A DNA stretch of 64,000 bases from Morella rubra (GCA_003952965.2 CM025853.1:24744584-24808583); one strand, 5' to 3'. Numbered from the stretch's first letter, positions 45,778 through 57,457 are shown. Numbers and translations: made by a program. The notes: a model not told the origin generated them from the letters alone.

Positions 45778-47630
45778 TAAAGAAAAAACATTAAACACTG
45801 ATTGAATATGTGTTGGAATATATTCATACGTGTGTTCCTAATTTTCTTGGCCGTTACTTCGACAAATCTCCAAAAATTTGTTTTAAATTTTTCTTTTCTT
45901 CGCCGAGTTCCCTCTCATGGCTCAGTCAACTCAGTAGTGTTTCTCTTTCAGAGAAAAGCATTACTTAGCAGCATCAATTCCTCCTATTTTTTGGTGCCGC
46001 GGCCTCCATGTAGCATGATGGGGCAGTGGAGGGTGGGAGGACTTCGAGAACATCCGATCCTCCCACTTCAATAGATCGTCTTCCTCTTGCTCGCAAATAC
46101 CCACTCTCCACCGCCCTACCATCCAATTCCCTCACCCTATTTCAGCAACAAAACTAAATCCTCCACCTCCAACACCCAACCAATCACCATCCAACGTTCC
46201 CCCACCACCACTGAACAAACCCATTACAAATCCAAACAACAAACCCATTTGACCAATAATACATCATTTTATTTCATTTTAGAGGTAGCAGGTTACCTCA
46301 AAGTGAAGAGAGAAAGCTGCCAGCTTTGGACGGTCCGGTGACGGCATGCGGAGGAGCTCGTCTGCAAAGATTAGAGGGGATGAAGCAAATGTCTCGGGAG
46401 CTTTTTTTCTTTTCTTTGAGTCATTGATCTCAAATTGTCACTTTTGAAGTTTTAATAGCCACCGTGTAGATTACCTCCATGAACACACGTTGGAATATGT
46501 GTTCGATTAGGGGAAATTAAGGCATATTGTATATATAATATATGGATATTAGAGCATATTATATGCGGATAATACGATATGATTCATTAACTACACTTAT
46601 AATAACACAGCATATATATTATATACTATATTCTGGTTTATTAGCTAGACTTATGAATATATTAGCATGTGTATATATATATAGAGAAATCTAGTTAATA
46701 AACCATGTTATAATATTTTACGATATTACCATTGATCATATTATGTTCAGTGGTCAAATGGGAATTTTTTTAATTCTTAATTTTTAGACTTTCATTGCCA
46801 TATTTAATGATACGAGATTTTGTTCATATACTATAAGTCTCAAGTTATATAAAATTCGTGTTATGTATTGACTTGATAAAATATCATCATCAAACATACA
46901 TTATATAAACATATATTATACATTTACATCACATGTTATATATATACCAATAATTTTATTATATGACTATCTATATGTAACTTATGAATTCGATATATAT
47001 ATATATATATATAACAGGTATCATAGTATAAGTTTAATATAATCTAAATAGCACATTTTGATCTAGTGTGCACTCAGTATTATACATATTATTTTAAAAA
47101 AAACTCAACTCATTGGATTGTCTCAAGGTACTTACACTTGGCACTCTTTTAAAATATTAATAAAATCCAAGCAGTGATTTTTAATTATTTTTTCACTGAG
47201 ATTAAAATATTTGATGAATATTTTTAGTATTTTAAACTCATGAGTATTTAAAATATGTTTAAGTAAAAAATATATTTGAGAGCCAAAATTGACATAAAAA
47301 TAGATATCTAAAAACCCCACAATCTTTTTTCCGGCTCACTTGTGAATTGTGATAAATAATTGCGGGAAAAATATTTTTAGCGGAAACAAACTCGCGATTA
47401 GTGTTCCTTCGCAATAGGTCTATTGAACGTGCGAATAGTCGCACACGTGAAAACATTGAGGCAGCTTCGGTCGTTTGTTGACCGACAAAACGCAGTCCTA
47501 AAAGGATCTGCACTCTCGCGATCTATGGACAAAGGAGTTGATCCAATTCTCTCACAGCGTTCCCCACTTTCCTGAGAGAGAAAGCAAAAGAAATCGTTTC
47601 GAATAGCTATAATTATAAATGTCTGTGTGA
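45778..47630. other. Intergenic; includes promoter region of the downstream gene
   Basis: Very AT-rich with TA microsatellites (46670-46683, 46995-47012). No gene is supported in 45802-46341, although it is open on the plus strand. Near the gene, 47440-47460 contains CACGTG ('gcacacgtgaaa'), a G-box-type element bound by bZIP/bHLH factors. Confidence 0.45.
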
Positions 47631-50600
47631 ATGAGAACCCCGCCATCGTTGCTCTCGCTCACAATCAACTCAGCGCTTCACAACCTCTCCAACATCTCCG
47701 ATCTCTCTCCTCTCCCAGATCACATCCTCCTCGACCTCTTCGCGGTGCTCTCTCTTTCCCCCTTACCCTTCATATATCTGATTATTGCGTGTGTTGTGAT
47801 TTGGGTGTGGCAGTTTCTTTTGTTTTTGACTTGAATTGCCATCGACACTGTTCTAGGAGGCAAGAAGGGGGTTGGTTGTTAATGTAACATATCTTGATAA
47901 ACGTTGTCAACGGAAAAATTACTCGTTCCGTTCATAAACTAACTTGTTATAGATGAGGCCTACTGTTCATAAAACCATTAATCGTCAAGTTTTAGTTGAG
48001 CTTCAGATTTTCCAGTTGAGATTATGTTCTGTCGTAGTGATATACATTTGGTTTGCGATTTTCATTTGAAAGGACTTTGAATGTTCCTCAATATTGCATT
48101 GAGATTCATTGATGCTTAAAGTCTTAAACGTTTTGGTGGAGCTTTGTTGTATTGTTGGTTCTTGAACTCTCTGATGTGCTTGATTGAATAGAAGATAACT
48201 GGTCTTTGGAATTGTACCTTTTCTACTTTAATATATTATCGGACTTTTTGAGTACACTCATTTTGGCGTAAATTATGGTTCGTTAGTGGTCTAAGCCCCT
48301 GTTTGGATGGCAGAATTTTTTTTTTCACAATTACTCTTTTACCGACTCCAATACCTTTTTACAAACTCTAATATCTTTTTACAAACCCCAACAACTTTTT
48401 GACCAATTTGACCAATCCTTGGAGAATTTACACTAATTCCAACAAAAACCCATTCAAACACAGGCTAAATTTACACTACTTTTGGGGTATGTGAGATTTC
48501 GGGTTATGGGTTTGGCTGGTCTCAACCTTGATTTTGTGGAGACCAGAATTGCTTTAACGAGTATGTACACTGATGGACAAGAGCAAATTGTATGGATAAG
48601 ACAACCGAAGTTTTGAATATATTTGTATGGTGATAAATTCTTGCATATGTGTTATATTGTGCCTTTAACGGACAGTCTTGAAGTGATAGCCATTAAATCA
48701 GCAAACTCCCTCATGGTGTCATGATTGAACACATAACCTGTTGTTTATTGAAGAAATCATCACTGTTGGAGGAAATTCATCCTTAGTCCCTTATAGTCGT
48801 TTGCTTCAGTTATAGAGTGACAGGTTTGTTTTATCTTTGAGTATTAGATAATAGGATTTGTAATGTAGAAGCAGCATGGTGCTCTTCGTCTTTCCTTCAT
48901 CTGTCTCTCAACCTTCTGTTAAAATATAATTGTTGTCCATTTTGATATTTTCCATGGTCTTCAAATACAGTGTTATCAGCTTTGTCCTTTTGAATGTTTT
49001 CTTTAATAGATTTCAAACAAGTATGTAACTTTCTTGTGCCGTCGGACAACACAAATGGTTACAAGGTTAGGGTTGGGATATGGGAGGGGAAAAATTGAAT
49101 GCCTGTGGTGTTAGATGTTTTTTAATGATTGCCTTGTCAAATATCCACTTGTGATGTCAGAACTTGCAAGTTGGAAATGAGGGATGAAAGAAGAAGAGTG
49201 TTGACTTGTTCTTTGGAAGATCCAATATAAGTAGTTGTAAAGGTTTACCTTTTTTTTTAACCACCTCTGAAAGCTTCCTACTGCGTTCCTGGATTTGTAT
49301 TCTTTCAACTTATTCTTAATTTTTTAAACATTTTTTTGTTTTTGGTCTGCCATTCTTTTTTGCTTGCTTCTCACTCTCTCTCCCCCTCTCTCATATATTT
49401 ATATGTGTGTGTGTGTGTGTGTGTGGAGATACATTTACAGTATTTCTTGCTAAAGGTTTTATGACTACTTGTGGCATATCTTCATGTTATAACTTCTACC
49501 CTGCACTTGAGATGCCGCAAGCAAAGATGATATAGCCTGAGTTTTAGAGGCATGATATATGTTGTTTGTTCTTTAGGGTTTTTTATTTTGTTTCGTGGTG
49601 ATAGAGAAACCTTGTTTTCTAATGAGATCAAATTGTTTTTTTGAGAATTTTGCATCTTTTTTGTTGATTGGCTAATCAGGAGTCATTGATAAAATAGATT
49701 TTTGTTTGAGGTGCTCATTTGATGTCAAGAATGCAACCAAAATCAGTCGTGCCCATCTTTGTTAGTGATTAGATATTCTGGTGTCCTAGGTGTAGAGGAA
49801 CTGCCATTCTATCGCAAACTTGGTGGTTAGGCGTTACTGTGGTGATGATACTTTCCAGAAGGTCCTAAGGAGTAATAGATGCCGGGATTATACAATAAAA
49901 CCTCATTTTGGTTGGATATATATTGAAGATTCCAGTATGTATTACGGTTAACAGTTAATAGATCAAGTTTCTAAAAGCTAGAAATAAGAACGTAGCCCAA
50001 ATAGTCATCCAATTGGAGCTTGGAACTTAGGTCATTCCTATAAAGCTCAATTCTATCGAACATATACTATTATTCCTTTTCCTCCAAAGATACAGATCAA
50101 AGCAGGACTATATTCCAAATAAAACAAGTGTTGTGGTGTGAAACATCCCTTCCCAACAGAAGCCCACTTCAACAACCTTCTATGATATGGACACATATAG
50201 ATGAGTATATACACATTAGTAAATCCGAGTGAATACCATATTTGTTGAATCTTTTGTGAAAGATAAATGAAGCAACAGACGGCTGATGAACTGACCATAG
50301 TTTGTACTGCAGCACTAGATTTCAAGTACAACACCAGTACACTAAAGTTTGTGCCTTTGGTAAAATTATCAATAGTCAGAATCTTCCCCAATGCAGCTGC
50401 CCAGACTAACAAATTGATTTTCTTAGGAACTGGGTGTGCCAAATCCTGTCATAGAAAACTGCAGGATTCTAGTCCCCTTGAACTGCACATAGATAGAGCA
50501 TACATCAAATTACCGTAATGGCGTACCAGTTTAACGAAGTTATCGCTGAAACTAAGAAATGACTTCATTTCTGAGGTTGATTAAAGAGATCTTGTGAATT

Positions 50601-52834
50601 GAGCTTTACATAGGGAACTGATTCATCACTTGTTACATGTGCAACTATGCCAACTACAGAAACTATTTCATCGACGTTGTGAAGGATTCAGGACTGTTAA
50701 CGCAATGAGATTGAATCCTAGTGAAGCTCAAAAGTTAACTAAGATTATGACTTTTTAACATCTTTATTTGTTGCCTTGATATGGCATCAATTGCTGGACA
50801 AATGCTTGTCCGATGATTGGGATGAGGATCTGATTAGGAGCTAGATCCAAATCAATCGGAATCTGGATTGGAATTGGAGATGAGTTTCTCATGAGGGGCT
50901 GATTTGGTTAAATTTGTAATCCGGAGTCTCTGTAAGGGTGTTGATACAGATCAAAGCAGGACTATATTCCAAATAAAACAAGTGTTGTGGTGTGAAACAT
51001 CCCTTCCCAACAGAAGCCCACTTCAACAACCTTCTATGATATGGACACATATAGATGAGTATATACACATTAGTAAATCCGAGTGAATACCATATTTGTT
51101 GAATCTTTTGTGAAAGATAAATGAAGCAACAGACGGCTGATGAACTGACCATAGTTTGTACTGCAGCACTAGATTTCAAGTACAACACCAGTACACTAAA
51201 GTTTGTGCCTTTGGTAAAATTATCAATAGTCAGAATCTTCCCCAATGCAGCTGCCCAGACTAACAAATTGATTTTCTTAGGAACTGGGTGTGCCAAATCC
51301 TGTCATAGAAAACTGCAGGATTCTAGTCCCCTTGAACTGCACATAGATAGAGCATACATCAAATTACCGTAATGGCGTACCAGTTTAACGAAGTTATCGC
51401 TGAAACTAAGAAATGACTTCATTTCTGAGGTTGATTAAAGAGATCTTGTGAATTGAGCTTTACATAGGGAACTGATTCATCACTTGTTACATGTGCAACT
51501 ATGCCAACTACAGAAACTATTTCATCGACGTTGTGAAGGATTCAGGACTGTTAACGCAATGAGATTGAATCCTAGTGAAGCTCAAAAGTTAACTAAGATT
51601 ATGACTTTTTAACATCTTTATTTGTTGCCTTGATATGGCATCAATTGCTGGACAAATGCTTGTCCGATGATTGGGATGAGGATCTGATTAGGAGCTAGAT
51701 CCAAATCAATCGGAATCTGGATTGGAATTGGAGATGAGTTTCTCATGAGGGGCTGATTTGGTTAAATTTGTAATCCGGAGTCTCTGTAAGGGTGTTGGAT
51801 AATTTCAGTCTGGGAATTGGCCATCTTAGATAATTCCAGTTGTATGGCACGTTATTATTCAAACTAAGAGAAGGCAGTAGAAATTTTAGCTTTGAGCAAC
51901 ATATACTATAATTTTTGTCATGATACTTATTGAAGCTACTTATGCAGTGCATTTGGCTGGAGCAAATACTTGGTTGGAAAAAAAGGTATAGAGATGTAAA
52001 TAAAACGTATAATTAAAAACTTTCCATTCTCATTCATGTAAAAGGAGTATCTATTTTCTTTATTGTCTTATGTTTTTGTTTTTTTTCTTTTTAAAGTTAT
52101 AATAAAAGATGAGGTTAGAATAGTCTGAGAGAATTTATGTTGAATCTGTATGCTTATAGGAGAGAAGATATTTGGGAGTTATTGAACCTACATGCTTCAC
52201 TACTTCTGTTGTGTGGTCCTAGTACTTTTCTCGTTAAGTGTAAATTTGTGTATTCTATAGAGGCCAGTACCAGATTTGCAGATCTCCTCTTGTCTCTAGA
52301 TTTGCTTCTCTACTGCCCATGGTCATTGACTAACAATGTCAGTCTCTTGGTTTTCACGACATACATTTCACTTTTCTATATTTGGAGCTTGTCTACTAAC
52401 TTTGTCCTTTCATGCAACTATAGTGCAATTATGGTTCTGGTTTCTGCCCTGCTATAGATGTTGAAGCTCTATTGCTTATTGTGGCTATATGTTGATTCTG
52501 CCTAGCTGCAATGCTATATATCCCTGGCTCCCATCTGTCTCAATTTTTATTGGGTGATTTTGAACATTCCAATGGTATTTGCTATTGTGATGGGCAGAGA
52601 ACATTGCGAGCCGGTAAACTGACAGAAAAGGTTTTGAAGCTGTTCATAGCAACTGGCAAAGACGAAGTCCTTTCACTCATCAAGGCACTCAATATCCAGC
52701 ACATCCTCACCCCTGTACTTCCTACACGTAAGTTGTAGTTCAATATTTCAATCCTTGTGCCCTCTTAGTAAATGTTTGCTGATGAGACAAGGTCTACTTT
52801 GACCTTCTTTGCAGGATGTTCTGAAAAATTCTAA
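47631..52834 (+). CDS. Conserved 87-residue plant protein of unknown function, three exons
   Basis: Exons are 47631-47744, 52598-52727 and 52815-52834; GT-AG introns of 4853 bp (phase 0) and 87 bp. The protein starts 'MRTPPSLLSLTINSAL' and continues 'DLSPLPDHILLDLF', which looks like the first helix of an F-box (LPDHIL...LF). It then reads 'GKLTEKVLKLFIATGK' and ends 'VLPTRCSEKF'. I recognise a near-identical small protein from other plants but cannot attach a function; F-box kinship is a guess. The start is chosen because it reads directly into the conserved N-terminus. A frame overlapping by 4 bases upstream (47627) is different. Intron 1 carries a MITE and duplicated LINE debris. The next gene's start lies 110 bp after this stop. 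Confidence 0.72.
47745..50088. other. First part of intron 1 of the 87-residue protein gene
   Basis: No coding signal. It contains a Tourist-like MITE at 48295-48465 and a (tg)n microsatellite at about 49404-49424. Confidence 0.6.
48295..48465. mobile_element. Tourist-like (PIF/Harbinger) MITE, 171 bp
   Basis: Left end GCCCCTGTTTGGATGG and right end CCATTCAAACACAGGC are inverted repeats with few mismatches. TAA flanks both sides (48292-48294, 48466-48468), the target preference of PIF/Harbinger. Confidence 0.78.
50053..51296 (-). pseudogene. LINE zf-RVT domain remnants, two copies
   Basis: The minus-strand frames at 50442-50053 and 51296-50889 both begin 'VPKKINLLVWAAALGKILTI'. This matches the zinc-binding domain downstream of LINE reverse transcriptases ('K..FF.W.AALGKILT.DNL'). 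The Cys/His residues are mostly lost. It lies antisense to the host gene. The two copies arise from the tandem duplication. Confidence 0.7.
50089..51796. repeat. Apparently perfect 854-bp tandem duplication
   Basis: 50089-50942 and 50943-51796 are identical as far as read, offset 854 bases. Each unit holds one copy of LINE-derived minus-strand sequence (next entry). The junction shares only 'ttg/gata' bases, so there is little microhomology. It lies wholly inside intron 1. Confidence 0.9.
51797..52597. other. End of intron 1
   Basis: Non-coding. A T-rich, acceptor-proximal stretch ends at 'gggcag' before exon 2 (52598). An open frame at 52137-52457 is hydrophobic and has no homology signal. 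Confidence 0.6.
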
Positions 52835-52944
52835 GCTCCTAAATGGTGTGAGCACTTGTAAGAACTGATAGTCCAAACATCAGCTGCTCTAAGGGGATCA
52901 AAAAGGTTTTAGTGTCAATTCATTCTTTTGGTAAGACTAAGAAG

Positions 52945-53988
52945 ATGTCTCAAGCAAATATTGAGAAAAGTGAGATCGACATTGTGATAGGGGCACTCCA
53001 CTCTGACCTGACTGCTTTTATGAATGAGTGGAAACCTGTGTTTTCCCAATTCCACCTCATAGTTGTAAAGGACCCAGATCTGTCGGCGGAACTCCTAATA
53101 CCAGAAGGATTCAACCTTGATGTTTATACTAAGTCTGATATAGATCGAGTCGTGGGTTCTGCCACTTCCATTCTCTTCTCTGGTTACTCATGTAGGTATT
53201 TTGGCTATCTTGTATCCCGGAAGAAATACATTATTTCAGTTGACGATGATTGTGTTCCTGCTAGGGACAATAATGGCTCTTTAGTAGATGCTGTGGCTCA
53301 GCATATTACCAACCTCACAACTCCCGCCACCCCTTTCTTTTTCAATACTCTATATGATCCTTACTGCAAGGGAGCAGATTTTGTTCGTGGTTATCCATTT
53401 AGCCTGCGGAGTGGTGTTACTTGTGCTCTGTCATGTGGGCTGTGGCTCAATCTAGCAGACTATGATGCACCTACACAAGCCCTCAAGCCAGAACAGAGGA
53501 ATTCTCGATATGTGGATGCGGTTCTGACAGTGCCGGCAAGGTCTCTGATGCCTGTAAGTGGAATCAACATTGCTTTTAGCCGTGAGCTCTTGGGGCCTGC
53601 TTTGATCCCAGCTTTGAGGTTGGCAGGGGAAGGAAAGTTGAGGTGGGAAACAGTGGAAGATGTATGGTCTGGAATGTGTGCTAAGGTTATATGTGATCAC
53701 CTTGGGCTTGGCGTCAAGACTGGGCTACCTTATGTGTGGAGGAACGAAAGGGGCAACGCCATAGAGAGCTTGAGAAAGGAGTGGGAAGGGGTGAAGCTGA
53801 TGGAGGAAGTTGTCCCTTTCTTTCAATCAGTCAGGTTGCCGGAATCTGCCATTACAGCTGAGGATTGCGTGGTTGAGATGGCAAAAGCTGTGAAGGAGCA
53901 GCTGGGACAGTCGGATCCGATGTTTGCTCGTGCTGCCGAAGTCATGGTCGAGTGGGTGAAGCTTTGGAAGAAAGTTGGATCCAGCTAA
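52945..53988 (+). CDS. RGP5: UDP-arabinopyranose mutase / reversibly glycosylated polypeptide, RGP5-like
   Basis: 347 residues, single exon, intact. The start is the ATG at 52945 ('MSQANIEKSEIDIVIGAL'), because family members begin just before this 'D-I-V-I-G-A-L' strand; an in-frame ATG 33 bases upstream (52912) would add 11 unconserved residues. The DDD metal/nucleotide-sugar motif is at residues 100-102 ('ISVDDDCVPA'). The Arg of 'RGYPFSLRSG' (about residue 155) is at the site of reversible autoglycosylation in the family. 'DAPTQAL', 'GINIAFSREL' and 'GLPYVWRNERG' are all conserved. Class 1/2 RGPs interconvert UDP-arabinopyranose and UDP-arabinofuranose at the cytosolic face of the Golgi for cell-wall synthesis. 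In Arabidopsis, RGP5 shows no mutase activity alone and is thought to act in complexes, so enzymatic activity should not be assumed. Confidence 0.93.
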   Translation: MSQANIEKSEIDIVIGALHSDLTAFMNEWKPVFSQFHLIVVKDPDLSAELLIPEGFNLDVYTKSDIDRVVGSATSILFSGYSCRYFGYLVSRKKYIISVDDDCVPARDNNGSLVDAVAQHITNLTTPATPFFFNTLYDPYCKGADFVRGYPFSLRSGVTCALSCGLWLNLADYDAPTQALKPEQRNSRYVDAVLTVPARSLMPVSGINIAFSRELLGPALIPALRLAGEGKLRWETVEDVWSGMCAKVICDHLGLGVKTGLPYVWRNERGNAIESLRKEWEGVKLMEEVVPFFQSVRLPESAITAEDCVVEMAKAVKEQLGQSDPMFARAAEVMVEWVKLWKKVGSS

Positions 53989-54228
53989 CTGTTGCCTGGT
54001 TCATTAATTCTTTCTTTGTCAGTTTGTTTTCCATCCATTTGGAATGAAATGTTTCGTTATATTTCACTCATTACTAGCTCTCAGCTGGCTTCTACAATAT
54101 TTGGGGCAGAAATACTAATTTTATATCTACTTAAACATGTGAATGGAAAATTTACTACTGATATTATTGGATGCGTGGTTTCAGAAATTTATGTTCGACT
54201 CACTCACCCTCTGTTTTTCTTCAATATC

Positions 54229-54229
<1 letters not shown>

Positions 54230-54260
<31 letters not shown>
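54230..54260 (+). repeat. C31 homopolymer
   Basis: 31 consecutive Cs are followed by 'aacacaaacac'. It is unusual in a plant genome and hard to sequence accurately. Confidence 0.9.
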
Positions 54261-54262
<2 letters not shown>

Positions 54263-55655
54263 CACAAACACAATTCTGGGTCTAATTCTGATGAATGTCT
54301 CTAAGGCTTGGGAAATGCAAACAAAATAAATTGGAACATTAAAGTGAAGTTTACAATGCCTGTGCAAGATAAGATGTAAACGATTAAGGGTTTGGCTCCG
54401 GCTGCTTCCGGGTTCAAAAATTTTGGTGCATGTAATTTGGTGAAAAAGTAGAGAGATGATTCGAGTGTTTATATATATATATATTTATTTATTTATTTAT
54501 TTTGATAAAAGGAAATATTTAGTAGAGAGAGATGATTCGAGTGTTTATATATATTTATTTATTTATTTGATAAAAAGAGATATTTGATAAAGAGAGATAT
54601 TATTTTAGAATTATTTTATTAGGCCAAATATTTGAGATGACTAAAATTTTGAAAATCAAATACAAAGGTTCTGGTCTAAAGTTTTCATTGATTGGTTTAG
54701 TCATAAAATTAGAATGATATAGAGAAGATCAGCATGGTCATGTGCAGGGGTGAGTCGCACAAAGAGAGAAATGGTTGTATACTTAATTACTATTACAATC
54801 TCTATGGTATTGATTTTTAACAAATTAGTCCATTGAGTACAACTTTGAACATACCGGTTCTTGTGGTCTATTTTTCATACATATAGATTCTTTTGTTTAT
54901 TAAAAGTTAATTGACTAATGAAAGACCGACATGAATTTGGGGCAAGATGTTCATTTTCTGAGTCAGATATTCTAAATCAGATCTCGTCTTTTTTAGTCTG
55001 TTAATTTTTGGTGGATGAAATAACCTATGTGTATAAAAAAAATAGACCACGGGGATTGGTCAATTTAAAGTTATACCTCAGAAATTAATTTGTTAAAAGT
55101 GAATGTCACAAGAATTGTATTAATAATTAAGCGTTAAAGAAACAATTGTTAAGGTCAATAACAAGAGCTGCTTGTGGGGTTTTTGTTTTTTTCATTTTTG
55201 GCAAGTTGAAATTCAGTAAGATATGTACGATCTGATAGCTCAATTAACAAATTTGCATCCGCTTTGATCGATTTTAGTTTGCATTCACATGATTGCTATA
55301 ATTTGAGGTTGAAATTAGAAATTTAAGGGATTATTATGTAATTATTCAAATTTATGGGACAGTATAAGCCTCGAAAATGTTTCCAGCGACCAAGCTAGCG
55401 GTTTCTCTCTCTCACTAAATGTGTTTTTCATGTGATTCTTACTAGGAACCGTTAAACGTGCAAAAGCTGGAGGGTACACAACTTGATGCTCTCTCTCTCT
55501 CTCTCACTACAAAGCCAAGACCGAATCCTCTAACAAGTTTTGGCAATGAGACAATAGCGGGTCCTGTTGACTGGTCAGGGTAGTTCTTTAACAAATTATA
55601 TGCGGCGGGAAGTACTCTCCATCCACAAACAGAAACTCCCCAGTGGAAAAATCTG

Positions 55656-55663
55656 TATAAATA
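55656..55663 (+). promoter_or_regulatory. TATA box of the LEA gene
   Basis: TATAAATA in the context 'tctgtataaatactc', about 70 bases before the start codon at 55729. The spacing is short but plausible for a plant TATA promoter with a short leader. Confidence 0.6.
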
Positions 55664-55728
55664 CTCAAAACTCTTTGAAGCTATTGAATCCATAAAAACC
55701 ATAAGCGAATTAAGGAAAGAAGAGAAAG

Positions 55729-57171
55729 ATGTCAAGCTTAACCCTACTCACCTGCCTCCCAAGACTCGGCCATGTTGGAGCAGCAATTGCTAGGAGGAGC
55801 ACCTGGAGCTCCAGCCAGTCTGTGGCTGCTAACCCAAGATTTTTTCATGTAAGTAATGCTGAATATTTAGCTGCTTTTGGATATCGTTTAGTTATGTTTG
55901 GAAATGAAATATTTTCTAACTGTTTAAGAAAAATTAAAAATTTACATCCAAATATCAAAATCTCAAAAATTTTATACATGTTCCGCTACCTTATCACACT
56001 AACTTCAATATTATTTTCATTAAAAAAAACCTACATCAAATATTATCCCTCCTTACGTTTACACAAATTTAAGTGGTAAATACATTTTTCACTCTGAAAC
56101 TGTCACGACTATTGTACTTTGCACCCTAAACTATCACTTTTGTTACCTTTCATCATTTAACTACCAATCTTAGACACTTTGTATATTTTATCAAATTTTT
56201 AGACGCTTTGCACCCTCCAACTACCAATGTTACATACTTTGCATCCTCTATTCGACAATAATATCCTCCAAAACTTAATGAATTGACAATAATACCTTTA
56301 ATATATGCAAAGTGGGTCAAGGGCATTATCATTATTTTAGTATAAAAATTTGACAAATAGTGCAAAGTATCTAAGATTGATAGTTAGAGAGTAAAATGTG
56401 ACAAAAGTGATAGTTTAGGGTGCAAAATCTACTGTAGCTTTACCCCCAAATTCAATATTTTTTTATTAAAAAAAATCTATCAAATCTTCTCTCTCCTTAG
56501 TTTTAACAAACTACAATAATTTTCACCTATAAACTCAAAATTTTTAAAATATTTGCTTGTCAAAACATCACCTTAATTTGTCACATTGGAATATCCTGGG
56601 TGGATGTCTCTGGTTAGTCTATCTGGCTAATTGTTAGAAATAATGGGAGTTTTTTGCTTCGAGATTTCCTGTTTCATTAACTGATTAATTAAAATATCCA
56701 GATTTGTTATATTTGTGGGCTTGTATTTGATGAATTGATGCGTGTTAGGCAAGTTCGCGTCAAGAGGCTTCGGCAGCCACTGACGCAATAAAACAAGCGG
56801 CGATTGAGGTGAAGAAGGCCGGTGAAACTGCAACTGATAAGGCTTTCGCTTCTGCAGAACATGTAATTAACAACATTGCCTTTCATACGTCCTTGTTGCG
56901 ACTCATATTCTTAAAACTCTTTCCACAGTCGTTGCGTGTCCAGTTCTCTTCATCGGTAAATATTGATGAATTGTAGGTGTCCCAGAAGACAAAAGATATG
57001 GCTAGCAAGGCGTCCGCAACAGCCCAGGATGTTTCTGAGAAGGCAAAGCAGACAGGCGAAGAAGCATGGGGAAAGGCCCGAGACAGTATACAGGGCAAGG
57101 TGGAACAATCAAGGGAAAAGATCAAAGACAATGCTGAGACAGTGAAGGAAAGCATGAACACCAAGAACTGA
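55729..57171 (+). CDS. LEA-type protein, mitochondrial presequence, three exons, 142 residues
   Basis: Exons are 55729-55848 (40 codons), 56749-56862 (38 codons) and 56977-57171 (64 codons plus TGA); both introns are GT-AG, phase 0. Exon 1 encodes an Arg/Ser-rich, acid-free N-terminus ending 'RRSTWSSSQSVAANPRFFH', typical of a mitochondrial presequence. Exons 2-3 encode Ala/Lys/Glu/Thr-rich amphipathic repeats ('AIKQAAIEVKKAGETATDKA', 'KTKDMASKASATAQDV', 'GKARDSIQGKVEQSREKI'), the loose 11-residue LEA group 3/4 pattern. Such proteins are disordered in water and fold on drying, protecting membranes and enzymes. Expression in drying or ABA response is likely by family. Intron 1 hosts a MITE. 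Confidence 0.87.
56073..56446. mobile_element. Mutator-type MITE, 374 bp, in LEA intron 1
   Basis: CAAATTTAA (56064-56072) and CAAATTCAA (56447-56455) are a 9-bp duplication with one mismatch. Left end 'GTGGTAAA' and right end 'TTTACCCC' are inverted. Internally 'gcaccctaaactatcacttt' faces its complement near 56408-56424. It resembles the elements at 17493 and 45473 in its 'GGTnAAAT' termini and in its hairpin layout. Confidence 0.72.
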
Positions 57172-57375
57172 TTCGCCTCTCTTGAATTTTCTCCGTTGAT
57201 TTTCTGGATCAGTATTTGTCTTTTGCAGTTTTCTCCAATTCTATCTTTCGATCGAGGGATTTGTTCTTCATTTCATCGTGACATGATATTTTGTAGCTGT
57301 GCCCTTCCGTGCGGCAGATGTAAAATGAATTATTTATGATTCAAGTGTACTGATAAACAAATAACGTTTAATTCT

Positions 57376-57457
57376 GGAATCCGTACTGTGATATTACAGA
57401 AGCTTATACATTGATCGGAATCCGTACTGTGATATTACAGAAGCTTATACATTGATC
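57376..57457 (+). repeat. 41-bp unit repeated twice in tandem
   Basis: The unit begins 'ggaatccgtactgtgatatt' and ends 'cattgatc', at 57376 and 57417. The copies are identical. Confidence 0.92.

Larger units (their letters stand above)
53989..55728. other. RGP5-like 3' region and upstream region of the LEA gene
   Basis: It contains a C31 homopolymer (54230-54260) and a duplicated 'gagagatgattcgagtgtttatatat' type segment (54451 and 54527) with TTTA microsatellites between. Near the LEA gene there is a CT microsatellite (about 55489-55505), an ACGTG core (about 55455) and a TATA box TATAAATA (about 55656-55663), 66-75 bases before the start codon. Confidence 0.6.

Noticed and set aside
45802-46341. 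Two consecutive plus-strand frames
   Set aside because: Composition not protein-like, no domain, no start or splice support.
52137-52457. Hydrophobic 106-codon frame upstream of exon 2
   Set aside because: Lies inside the intron, has no homology, and no splice signals connect it.
52912-52944. Upstream in-frame ATG as RGP5 start
   Set aside because: Would add 11 residues not found at the family's N-terminus; the ATG at 52945 fits the conserved start.
56883-57164. Minus-strand frame opposite LEA exon 3
   Set aside because: Shadow of the repetitive LEA coding sequence.
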